Shown: positions 1 to 8,000 of the stretch, in pieces
Position numbering within the stretch: position 1 is the first letter of the stretch
How the letters are laid out: each line of letters begins with the position of its first letter
Assembly (NCBI GenBank): GCA_033297205.1
Contig: MU859483.1
Location: 1-13,391 of the forward strand
DNA from: Pseudoneurospora amorphoporcata
Taxonomy: Eukaryota > Ascomycota > Sordariomycetes > Sordariales > Sordariaceae
Length of the DNA stretch: 13,391 nucleotides
Reading direction: 5' to 3'
Position numbers and translations under genes: made by a program
The notes under the pieces: generated by a model
Told to the model about the DNA's origin: nothing
What the model saw: only the letters and a program-made list of their open reading frames with translations
Database searches by the model: none

Positions 1-46
1 CCGGGGCCGCAAAACTCAAACCAAACCCAAACCTCAAAATCCCCGT

Positions 47-50
<4 letters not shown>

Positions 51-92
<42 letters not shown>
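51..92. repeat. poly(A) homopolymer, 42 bp
   Basis: Uninterrupted run of 42 A on the plus strand. It could be a nucleosome-excluding poly(dA:dT) promoter element for a leftward gene, a slippage-expanded homopolymer, or the tail of a retroposed sequence whose body lies left of the window. The window does not settle which. Other long tracts (23 A at 2063-2085, 14 T at 2530-2543) show that homopolymers are tolerated in this genome. Confidence 0.9.
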
Positions 93-95
<3 letters not shown>

Positions 96-226
96 GCAAC
101 GCAAAAAGCGTCTTGGCCATATGTACATGTTGTGCTTCCCCAGGCCAGCGTCCCCCTTTTCGCCTCCAACTTGTCCAAACAACAACCGGCTTGTCTGGTG
201 AGGGAAACATGCCGGTTTCGCTCGTT

Positions 227-235
227 TTATCAGAT
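227..235 (-). promoter_or_regulatory. SRE/SreA-type GATA site
   Basis: TTATCAGAT on plus reads ATCTGATAA on minus, a perfect match to ATCWGATAA, the core site of the iron-responsive GATA repressors (Neurospora SRE, Aspergillus SreA, Histoplasma Sre1). The preceding base on the minus strand is G, giving the extended form RATCWGATAA. Confidence 0.7.
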
Positions 236-292
236 CTTTTTCCTCTTTTCCTTGTTTTTTCGTTGCACCCCCTCGGTGTTGGAAGAGAGATC

Positions 293-301
293 TTATCTGA
301 T
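293..301 (-). promoter_or_regulatory. SRE/SreA-type GATA site
   Basis: TTATCTGAT on plus reads ATCAGATAA on minus, a perfect ATCWGATAA with G before it. It lies 66 bp from the site at 227 in the same orientation. Paired GATA sites suit two-zinc-finger GATA repressors. Confidence 0.7.
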
Positions 302-449
302 CCGAGCGACACTTCATTCACACCTCCCGCTCTCGGCCGTACGTACGACACCGGATCGATACAGCCAAGTCGCCAGTGGTTGAGACTTGCGAGGGAAATG
401 ACATTTCCTTTCCCCCTTTTTTTCCCCACAGTCTTTGAAGTCGTTACAG

Positions 450-458
450 TTATCTGAT
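450..458 (-). promoter_or_regulatory. SRE/SreA-type GATA site
   Basis: TTATCTGAT on plus reads ATCAGATAA on minus, a perfect match with G before it. It is the third same-orientation site within 232 bp. Confidence 0.7.
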
Positions 459-1145
459 CGTTTATGTTGACTTTTGTTTGTTGTCGTTCTTCTGGAATCC
501 GTCGGGAGGAAAGTTATTGTAAAGCTAGCTGTTCCTTTCTTGGTTAGTTGGTCGGCGATCCTTCCGTTTGGCCATTGGGACAACTGACCAAACAGAGAAT
601 GGAAGCCAAGCTTGATAACTCCACCGTTATTGGACCTCGGGCCGGGAGTTTTGATGATATTTTTTTTTTGTTCACCGCACCTGTTCGTTCTTTTGACATT
701 TTTGTGGATTGCTTCTCGCGGTCAATGAGGTCGAACTTCTCGCGCAACTGAATGGGATGGGAAAAGGATCATGCTAAGCTATGTACAGCTTTCACCAACA
801 GAACTCGGACTGCCTATCCATCCCTTTCTCCTACCTACCTCAATAACATTGCAGAAATACACATGTCGAAAAGTGTGGTCTCGTCTTCGAAATTCCCAAT
901 TCACGACATCATCACAAAAATTCCAAGTGGACCTCCGTTTTCCAAATCCAAATCCAAATCCCACATTCCTCTTACGTAACGTACAAGGCCGAGCCGACAT
1001 GCATGCATCTCTGCTGTTGTAACCCTGCCGCATACACATGCACGGAGTTTTTTTTTTTTTCCTTTCCTCCCAGTGTTTGCTGTCCTCACCTCGCACCGGA
1101 TCACATGTCTTTCCCCCTTGCCTGCAGAGGTTCTCCGTCCTTGCA

Positions 1146-1164
1146 TTATCTGATGATCTGATAA
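1146..1164. promoter_or_regulatory. inverted pair of SRE/SreA-type GATA sites
   Basis: TTATCTGATGATCTGATAA holds two perfect sites in opposite orientation separated by one base: ATCAGATAA on minus (1146-1154) and ATCTGATAA on plus (1156-1164). Two chance 9-mers this close is very unlikely, so the pair probably works as one compact double site for a GATA factor. Confidence 0.75.
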
Positions 1165-1747
1165 AAATTTTGCCTTGGCCCCTTGGTCCTAGGTGGTTTT
1201 GATGGTGACTCTTCGGGAGGGTGTGGGGACTGGGGATGTTGGAGGTACATCTTGATGTAGGCAGTGGGGAAAGGGAAAGCGTGACGGCACGGTGATCGGA
1301 TTTACGGTTCGGTCGACGGCGGAGGTGGGAGTGATGTAAGCGGCGGCGTCGAGATGGAAGTTCAAAGGCGGTATGGCATGTTGACGATGAGGATACATTT
1401 GTTTGACCGTGAATTGGACAAGTGCTAGCTGTTGACGATGATTGTTTCTGAACACTGCGTTGAGGCTGAGGCTACAAGAACGGTTCCGGCAAACTACAAT
1501 CGGTCTTGAGGCCCGAGATCACTCGATTGAAGCTGGGTCTTGCCTGTCCTGGCCAGTCTACATATCACGATGCTAGGCCTTGGTGTCTCATTCATTGAAA
1601 TGTGAAAGTCACAGTTCCCACAGCTGTCTGTCATGGGGTATTTATTGCATCTTTCTAATCGTACACACTGCTCCTCATATCACATTAGCCGTGCTGATGA
1701 GTGAGTTTCTACTTCTCATTGCACCTTTCCCATACATGTACCATCCC

Positions 1748-2499
1748 TTACAAACGAGTCTTGGCCGGTGTCTTGATCATAAGTGGCACCTCAACATCCG
1801 TTTCTGTTCCCAACACCGACTTGCTATGGATCACCCTCGCGCTCTCCTCCGGCACCCTCACGAAGCCCATCTTCTTGTACAAGCCCTCGGCAGACGCCGA
1901 AGACTCCAAGTAAATGGGCAGACCGCTGTCGTCGCTCAAGTTGATGAGCGTCTTGACAATCATGGCTCCCGCCCCACGGCCTTGATGCTTGGGGTCTACC
2001 GCGATGGCGTGGACGTCTGTTATAACATTAGCTCACCTTACCACAAAATCGTCTTCCCTATTAAAAAAAAAAAAAAAAAAAAAAACCCACAAATATAACT
2101 CCCCCCACCCATAACCTTCTCCCTCGCCTCACACAGCGGTCTGAGCACTCTATCCGCCCTCTCCCTCTGCTCGCCCTCCAGCCAGGGAATGCCAGGGTAC
2201 GCCCTCTCCTCCTTTGTCGTCCGCGGCTGGATGAACACATCACAAAGCGCCATGCCGACGACCTCGCCCGTGGAAACGTCCACGCATTTCCACGTGTACT
2301 GCGACTCGGCCTTGTGCAGCCATGCGAGCGTGCCCTCGGTGTGCGCCTTGCGGAACTCGGACGAGGTGTGGCCCCCTGGAAACAGGATCTCGAGCATCTT
2401 GCGGCCGTCGGCGTCGGCGGCGAAGGCGGCGAAGTAGGCGTCGTAGACGGACTTGATGTCTGGGATGAGGGCGGGGAGGACGGCGAAGGGGGGTGGCAT
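1748..2499 (-). CDS. GNAT-family N-acetyltransferase, two exons
   Basis: Predicted 225-residue GCN5-related N-acetyltransferase, which would move an acetyl group from acetyl-CoA to an unknown amine. Exon 1 is 2499-2091, the intron 2090-2017, and exon 2 is 2016-1748 ending in TAA. The split codon completes a beta strand and an unbroken motif A: IAVDP at about 141-145, then the CoA pyrophosphate loop Q148-G-R-G-A-G153. Motif B follows with Y183-KKMGF188. The N-terminal half (IPDIKSVYDAYFAAF) fits alpha-1 of fungal GNATs. Length is normal for small fungal GNATs, and no signal peptide or membrane span is seen. ATG 2499 is chosen because it is preceded by A-rich sequence (CACCAAAA). Siderophore loci do encode acyltransferases (SidF, SidL, SidG), but this short protein shows only generic GNAT features, so a siderophore role is unproven. 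A degenerate GATA site lies 118 bp upstream. Confidence 0.8.
2017..2090 (-). other. intron of the GNAT gene with T23 tract
   Basis: A 74-nt phase-1 intron with donor GTGGGT, branch-like GCTAATG and acceptor ACAG. Joining 2091 to 2016 restores the GNAT core in one frame, while reading through meets a stop shortly after the T tract. Twenty-three consecutive T on the coding strand (2063-2085 as A on plus) follow the donor and fill about a third of the intron. An alternative donor (GTGGGG, at 2106 on the minus strand) has the same phase and would remove five residues. I prefer GTGGGT because it keeps a longer hydrophobic beta strand. Confidence 0.75.
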
Positions 2500-2616
2500 T
2501 TTTGGTGGCGGCTGATTTTCTGATGGTTCTTTTTTTTTTTTTTCTTGAGGAGGAGCTTGGAGAGTTTCAATGAGTTGGCTTCGGTTGGCGATGGGGATAA
2601 TCCAATCTAGTCTATA

Positions 2617-2625
2617 ATCTGATAT
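2617..2625 (+). promoter_or_regulatory. degenerate iron-type GATA site
   Basis: ATCTGATAT matches ATCWGATAA at 8 of 9 positions, 118 bp upstream of the GNAT start codon. A one-mismatch site is much more likely by chance than the perfect ones, so this is a weak call. Confidence 0.3.
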
Positions 2626-3586
2626 GATATGTATGGTATGATGTGGTGATGATGTTGGTGTCGGATATTGGCTACTGTACTGGGTTGCTGCAAGTAGGGT
2701 CCCGTTGCTATCTATGTACCGTATGTATGGGTTCTGGATTCCGAGTCAAGATCGATCTCGGTCGGTGGTGTGATCGCCTTCGGTTTGGACGTTCAAAGTG
2801 TACTATCAAAGAGAGTGGCTTGCTTCCATGCTTCAATGAGAAAATGCACTCTCATCACCACTGAAAAAAATAAAATAAAAATAAAATAGTACCACTTCCG
2901 GAACACCAAATCAGCCATTGAAACCAATAGAACCATCGACGCGCGTCGCCCATTTGCCAATAAATAATTCGCCATGTACCGCTCTTACCAAAACTATTGT
3001 CTCCAGAACGACTCCAACCAAAATGGAAGCCTGTTCGTTCGGTGCATCATCAGCCTGCAAGAGCGGATTTGCGGGTCACGCACACACAGATTGTAACGGA
3101 CTAATAACGGCCCCTCGTTGCGGCTTTTGCGGGCTTTCTTTGTAGTAATGATCGTCGCTTTGGTACACTTGCACATGCCCGTCCGTGGTTGTCCATTCAG
3201 GATTTTACGTCTCAAAAAACTGTGGAGGAGGAGGGTACATACGATGAATATTGAACACTGTTTGGGACAACTGGAGTGATGGAGTGGTATCCGAACGTCA
3301 GAAACAATGGAGGCAATAGCGCAAAAAACGGTGAAATTCAATGGTGGATAGAGTGGTCTGGCAGTGAAGAAGTGGAAATGTGCATTTTTCCCGCAACCCG
3401 CTTACTTGCTTGCTGCATGGTTTCATGGTTCGTTCATCGGGGCAATGGCGTTGATGATGCAGACATCCGAAGCCGGCAGGCAGGAAGACGTGGATGAGCT
3501 GCTGCACGGACGGGCACTCGATCAAACATTCAAACACAGCACAAAAGCCACTGCATGGCAAAAGTAGATGGGCGTTTCATCTCGTG

Positions 3587-3606
3587 GTGCTGTGCTGTGC
3601 TGTGCT
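3587..3606. repeat. pentanucleotide microsatellite (GTGCT)4
   Basis: Four perfect GTGCT units followed by GTG. It is a simple repeat with no evident function and lies upstream of the synthetase. Confidence 0.85.
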
Positions 3607-3699
3607 GTGGTGGAGGTTGCCGACAACAAAAAAGAAGAAGAAGAATCCCAAGGCCGGCCGGCAAGGGCAAAGATGACGAACAAAGTTGCCCCATTAAAG

Positions 3700-3708
3700 T
3701 TATCAGAT
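3700..3708 (-). promoter_or_regulatory. SRE/SreA-type GATA site upstream of NRPS
   Basis: TTATCAGAT on plus reads ATCTGATAA on minus, a perfect match with G before it, about 1.28 kb upstream of the synthetase ATG. It fits iron repression of siderophore synthesis. Confidence 0.7.
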
Positions 3709-4283
3709 CCGATGATCCGTAGTGCTGCCCCCTTGTCACCGTTTGTTTTGTTTAGCCTCCGTTTTTGCGAATGGATGGTTCGGTTCAGTTCCATTGTTTA
3801 CCCCACCATGAGGTGGGTAACGCACACGGTGGAGGACAGGAGCCGGAAGGGACAGGGGACTGTTAATCAACCAAAAATTTCTCGCTTTCTTTTTTTCCCC
3901 AGCACACTTCAACACCCCTGGCTTGGGGCTTTTTCAGCGTGGTTGGGTGGTGAACAGTGCACTGGGCTGACTGGATCTGATGATGAACGACTTGTTTGAA
4001 AACGCCAGACCCCATGTCGGATCCGAAAAAAAGGACTGGGCAATGTTGCTCGGCCGAGTTGACGGCATTGGAACTTGAACCTTTGAAAGACTCCAAGGCA
4101 GACATCACGTTCGACACCATGAGGAATTGACTCTGGTGTGATGTCACAAGCTCTCTCAGAGGAACAGAGACAGAAAAGTAAAACACCCCATATTCTGCCT
4201 CCTCCTTTCCGACCGAGGATGCTTGTTCCCCAAGAAAAAAGGGAGTCCCACGTTCCCACGTTCCCTAAACGTCTCCTCAAATC

Positions 4284-4292
4284 TTATCAGAT
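4284..4292 (-). promoter_or_regulatory. SRE/SreA-type GATA site proximal to NRPS
   Basis: TTATCAGAT on plus reads ATCTGATAA on minus, a perfect match about 700 bp upstream of the synthetase ATG. It is the closest perfect site and so the best candidate for direct control of this gene. A simpler HGATAA core (TTATCT on plus) lies at 4732-4737. Confidence 0.7.
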
Positions 4293-4501
4293 GGTGATGA
4301 TGCTTCACCACGCGCGGACGCCGAGGAGGAGGGAACCTTGTCGTCGAACCTACCGATGGACGGGGCGACATCCATGAAACAAACAACCACCACCACTTCC
4401 GATGCGCCGTGTGCTGTGCTGAGTGCGGAGTGGTGGGGGTGATTCTAGCCAGACTCGTTCCGACCTGACTGACCTTCCATGTCAGTCATGGCCCAGTCAT
4501 G

Positions 4502-4990
4502 TTCAGCCGTGGGGACTTTTCCAGTGAAAAGAGCCTCACCAACGACTTCACCATCATCGTCTTCTGTTCTTGAGTGAAAACAGACTTGTGAATACAGACA
4601 CGACGCGAGGCAGAGGCCGGAGCCCGGAATACACTCACCCACACACATCACACACCACGCCGTCAAACCACAACCCCATCGGTCTATAGACGGATACCTC
4701 CACCCCGTTCCGTCCTCACCTCGCCGCCCGCTTATCTACCCCATCCCATATTGTGTAATCCCGTCCATCCATCCATTCATATCATTCATCACTCAACCTG
4801 TCTGTCCATCGACGTCACCATCCTCTCTCACCCGTCCACGTCCACCACCGACATATCGCAACGGCTCGCACGCAGGCAACCTCAAGAGCGGCAGTAACAC
4901 GCCTGCCCTGCCTCTCTCTCCAGCATACCATACCATACCATACTCATCGAGTACCATAACCCACAAAGCAGAAACCATCAACATACCACC
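4502..4990 (+). promoter_or_regulatory. ATG-free C-rich leader/promoter of the NRPS gene
   Basis: There is no ATG in any frame for 489 bp before the start codon at 4991, where about seven or eight would be expected by chance. The sequence is C/T/A-rich (CCATCC and CACC runs), typical of a fungal core promoter and 5' leader under selection against upstream starts. A TATA-like TCTATAG is at about 4683. The start context CACCATGC is good. The transcription start cannot be placed by eye. Confidence 0.6.
4924..4943. repeat. pentanucleotide repeat (CATAC)4
   Basis: Four perfect CATAC units in the leader, 47 bp before the start codon. Simple repeat with no known role. Confidence 0.85.
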
Positions 4991-5036
4991 ATGCAACAAT
5001 TCGTGCAAGGAGCCCTCTCCGCGCTCCGTCTCAACA

Positions 5037-5074
<38 letters not shown>

Positions 5075-8000
5075 AACACCACCACCACCACCACCACCAC
5101 CACCACCACGCACCTCTTCGACACACTAGGTCTCGAGACCTTATCCCGGCCACTATCACTACCATCATCACCACAGCAAAAAGACGTCTCCTTGCTAGAC
5201 GCCGCCCTCCTAGCATGGCTTTGCCTTCTCCAGCGAGAAGGGGGAGAAGACAACAGGGTAGAGAACTTCTACTGGGGACGACGGAGAAGTGCCGATGATG
5301 GAGCGGAAGAAACGTCGTCACAATTTTCTGTCAAGTCGGTGCTTGTGGATCAGCTGGCGAGTGTGAAGAGTGTTCTTGAGGCTATCAGTAGCAAGGTCAC
5401 TCAGCATCTTGTTGTTAGTGAGGCTGGTGAGGAGGACAAGAGGACGACGCTGTTCTTCTTTAACGATAACAAAGAAGCCCCGGAGAAGATCTCGGAAGAG
5501 GAGGAGGGGTATGAGACTGCTCAGCGGCCGGTATGTCATTTCACTTTATTGAGTTTGAGTCGGTCGTTTAACATGATGGAACAGAACTGGAAATTCCAAC
5601 TCGAGCTTCTTCTCTCTTCGAAAGATGGCCTCACCCTCCAAGCCTACTGGTTCAAGAACGTCCCCGACGCTCTCACCACCTCCCAAGTCACCATCCGCCT
5701 GAACGCTTTCACCGACCTTCTCGGCCTCATTCTCTCCTCCTCTCCCGAGGCCGCCGAGACAACCCCCATTTCCTCCCTCCTCGGCCCCCTCCCTTGCGAC
5801 CTCAACCAGATCTGGTCCTTCAACGCCGTCGTGCCCCCCTTGATCGACCGCACCATGCAGGACATCATCTCCGAGCAAGCGGCCGCCAACCCCTCCAAGC
5901 CCGCCGTCTCCTCCTGGGACGGCGAGTTCACTTATGCCGAAGTCGAGTCCATGTCCGACTTGCTGGCGCGCCACTTGGTCGCCCGCGGCGTCAAGCTCGG
6001 CGGCGTGGTCCCTTTGATGTTCGAAAAGTCCCGCTGGACCATCGTCGCCTTGCTGGCCGTCATGAAAGCCGGCTCGGCATTTGCTCTTACCGATCCCACC
6101 TCTCAACCCGAAGGTCGGCTGAGGGTCATGGTCGAGCAGACCGGTGGCGATATCATTGTCGCTTCTGCTTCGCAGGCTGAGCTGGCGGGGGTTTGTCTCC
6201 CTTCTTCTTCTGGTGGAAAGGGACAGGTAATCACCGTCTCTGACGCTCTTTTCACTACCCTCTCCTCCACCCCCTCCCTCAAAGAGGTGAACCTGCCTGT
6301 GATCCCCACCGAGACTACCCCGCTGTACATCCAGTTCACCTCGGGCTCCACCGGCAAGCCTAAAGGCGTCGTCATTTCTCACGCCAACTACACCTCGGGC
6401 GCCCTGCCGCGCGCAGAAGCAGTCGGCTACAAGTCATCGTCCCGCTGCTTCGAGTTCGCGTCCTACGCTTTCGATGTCTCAATCGACTGCATGCTCTGCA
6501 CCCTGGCTGTCGGCGGGACCATCTGTATCCCGTCGGACGCTGATCGCATGAACGATCTCGGTGGTGCTATTCTCAAGAGCGGAGCGAACATGGCGCACAT
6601 GACTCCTTCCGTTGCTAGGGTGCTTGACCCCGACGTGATCAAGCGTCTTGATGTCCTTGGCTTGGGCGGCGAGGCCGTTTCTGCTGCTGATGCTGCCGCG
6701 TGGTCCAGGGGCAAGACCAGCGTCATTGTGGCGTATGGGCCCAGTGAGTGCACCGTCGGTTGCACCGTCAACAACGTTTTTGCTAGAGACGAGGAGGCCA
6801 AGAAGAAGGGGTTCACTACGGGTAACATCGGTACCGGCGTCGGCGGATGCGGATGGCTGGTTGATCCCAACGATCATGACCGTCTTGTGCCCGTTGGCGC
6901 GGTGGGTGAACTGCTCATCGAGGGCCCCGTCGTTGGACTCGGTTACCTCGGTGAAGAGGACAAGACCAAGGAGGTGTTCATCCAAGACCCCAAGTGGCTT
7001 GTTGCTGGTCATGGCGATGCCCACCCGGGCAGACACGGCAGGCTGTACAAGACGGGTGATCTGGTCCGGTACGACGCCGATGGGTCAGGCGCGTTTGTCT
7101 TTGTTGGACGCAAAGATGCGCAGGTCAAGCTGAGAGGTCAGAGAGTCGAGTTGGTTGAGATCGAACACCATTTGCGCGCCAAGTTGCCCGCTGGTGTGAA
7201 GATTGCTGCTGAGGTTATCAAGCCTAGTGGTGGTGATCCTACGCTGGTTGCGTTCCTGGCCGAGACTAGCTCTACTGGTATCTCGGCCAAGGATGCCCTG
7301 CAGAGTGTTGTGGAGGGTGAGGTTAGCTTCTCTCCTGAGCTGCAAGCTGCGCTGGATGGTATCGAGGAGGCTCTCGGTGTGGATTTGCCTAGGTACATGG
7401 TTCCTAACGCGTATATCCCCCTTCGCGAGATGCCCTCGTTGGTGTCGGGCAAGATCGATCGCAAGACGCTGAGGGCTATGGGTGCTGCTATGACCAGGGA
7501 CCAAGTGTCCGGAAGCGCCAAGAAGGCCAGACAGGGTGGCGAAGGCGGTGCTCCTACCACCGACATGGAGATTGCTCTTCACAAGGTCTGGAAGCAGCTG
7601 CTTGGTACCGAACAGGAGATTGCCGCTGGCGATAGCTTCTTTGCTGTTGGTGGTGACTCTCTCAGGGCCATGAGGCTCATTGCTGCTGCCAGGGCTGAGG
7701 GTGTCAAGCTCACTGTCGCCGATGTCTTCCGCTACCCTGTCCTCAGGGACATGGCTGTCGTTGCCACCAAGGTCGACATCCAGGACGCCGATGGCAAGGA
7801 CAGCAACCAAGTTGCTCCCTTCTCTCTGCTGGAAGCCGACTGGGCCGTCCAAGACGTCAAGGCCGAGGCCAGCAAGCACTGCAACATCGACCAGGACACC
7901 GTCGAGGACGTTTACCCCTGCACTCCCCTCCAAGAAGCCCTCATGGCTCTCTCTGCCAAGGTCAAGGAAGCTTACGTCGCCCAGCGTGTGCTCAAGATGG

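Larger units (their letters stand above)
1..1747. other. non-coding region with GATA-site cluster
   Basis: I see no convincing gene here. Open frames are short (at most 131 codons), overlap on both strands and show no recognisable family. The region holds a 42-bp poly(A) tract, five perfect ATCWGATAA sites (227-1164) and a short TCCAAA repeat near 941-961. It lies beyond the 3' end of the GNAT gene, so it is not that gene's promoter. The best reading is the upstream region of a gene left of the window, transcribed leftward. That reading is inference, because the gene itself is not visible. Confidence 0.6.
2500..4990. other. intergenic region, divergent GNAT/NRPS promoters
   Basis: About 2.5 kb between the divergent GNAT and synthetase starts. 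No open frame here (longest 143 codons, at 3568-3999) shows a recognisable domain, and several are driven by simple repeats. It contains a T14 tract (2530-2543), one degenerate and two perfect iron-type GATA sites, a GTGCT microsatellite, GAA triplets near 3645 and a C-rich leader. I see no tRNA-like sequence. An unannotated non-coding RNA cannot be excluded. Confidence 0.6.

Noticed and set aside
34..429. 131-codon minus-strand frame ending in a Phe run
   Set aside because: The C-terminal run is just the poly(A) tract read on minus; the rest has no recognisable features and covers two GATA sites.
1189..1455. 88-codon minus-strand frame in the left non-coding region
   Set aside because: No domain and no intron partner that would extend it; could not be told from chance.
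2061..2570. 169-codon minus-strand frame rich in Ser, Pro and Arg
   Set aside because: Out-of-frame reading of GNAT exon 1, bounded by the T14 and T23 tracts.
3568..3999. 143-codon plus-strand open frame upstream of the synthetase
   Set aside because: It is driven by the GTGCT and GAA repeats, crosses a perfect GATA site and has no domain or good start context.
4793..5321. Minus-strand frames with Gly, Val, Leu-Ala or Trp runs
   Set aside because: These are translations of the CAGAGC and ACC repeats on the opposite strand, not proteins.
5546..6382. 278-codon minus-strand open frame
   Set aside because: Antisense shadow of the start of the A domain; Gly-rich and featureless.
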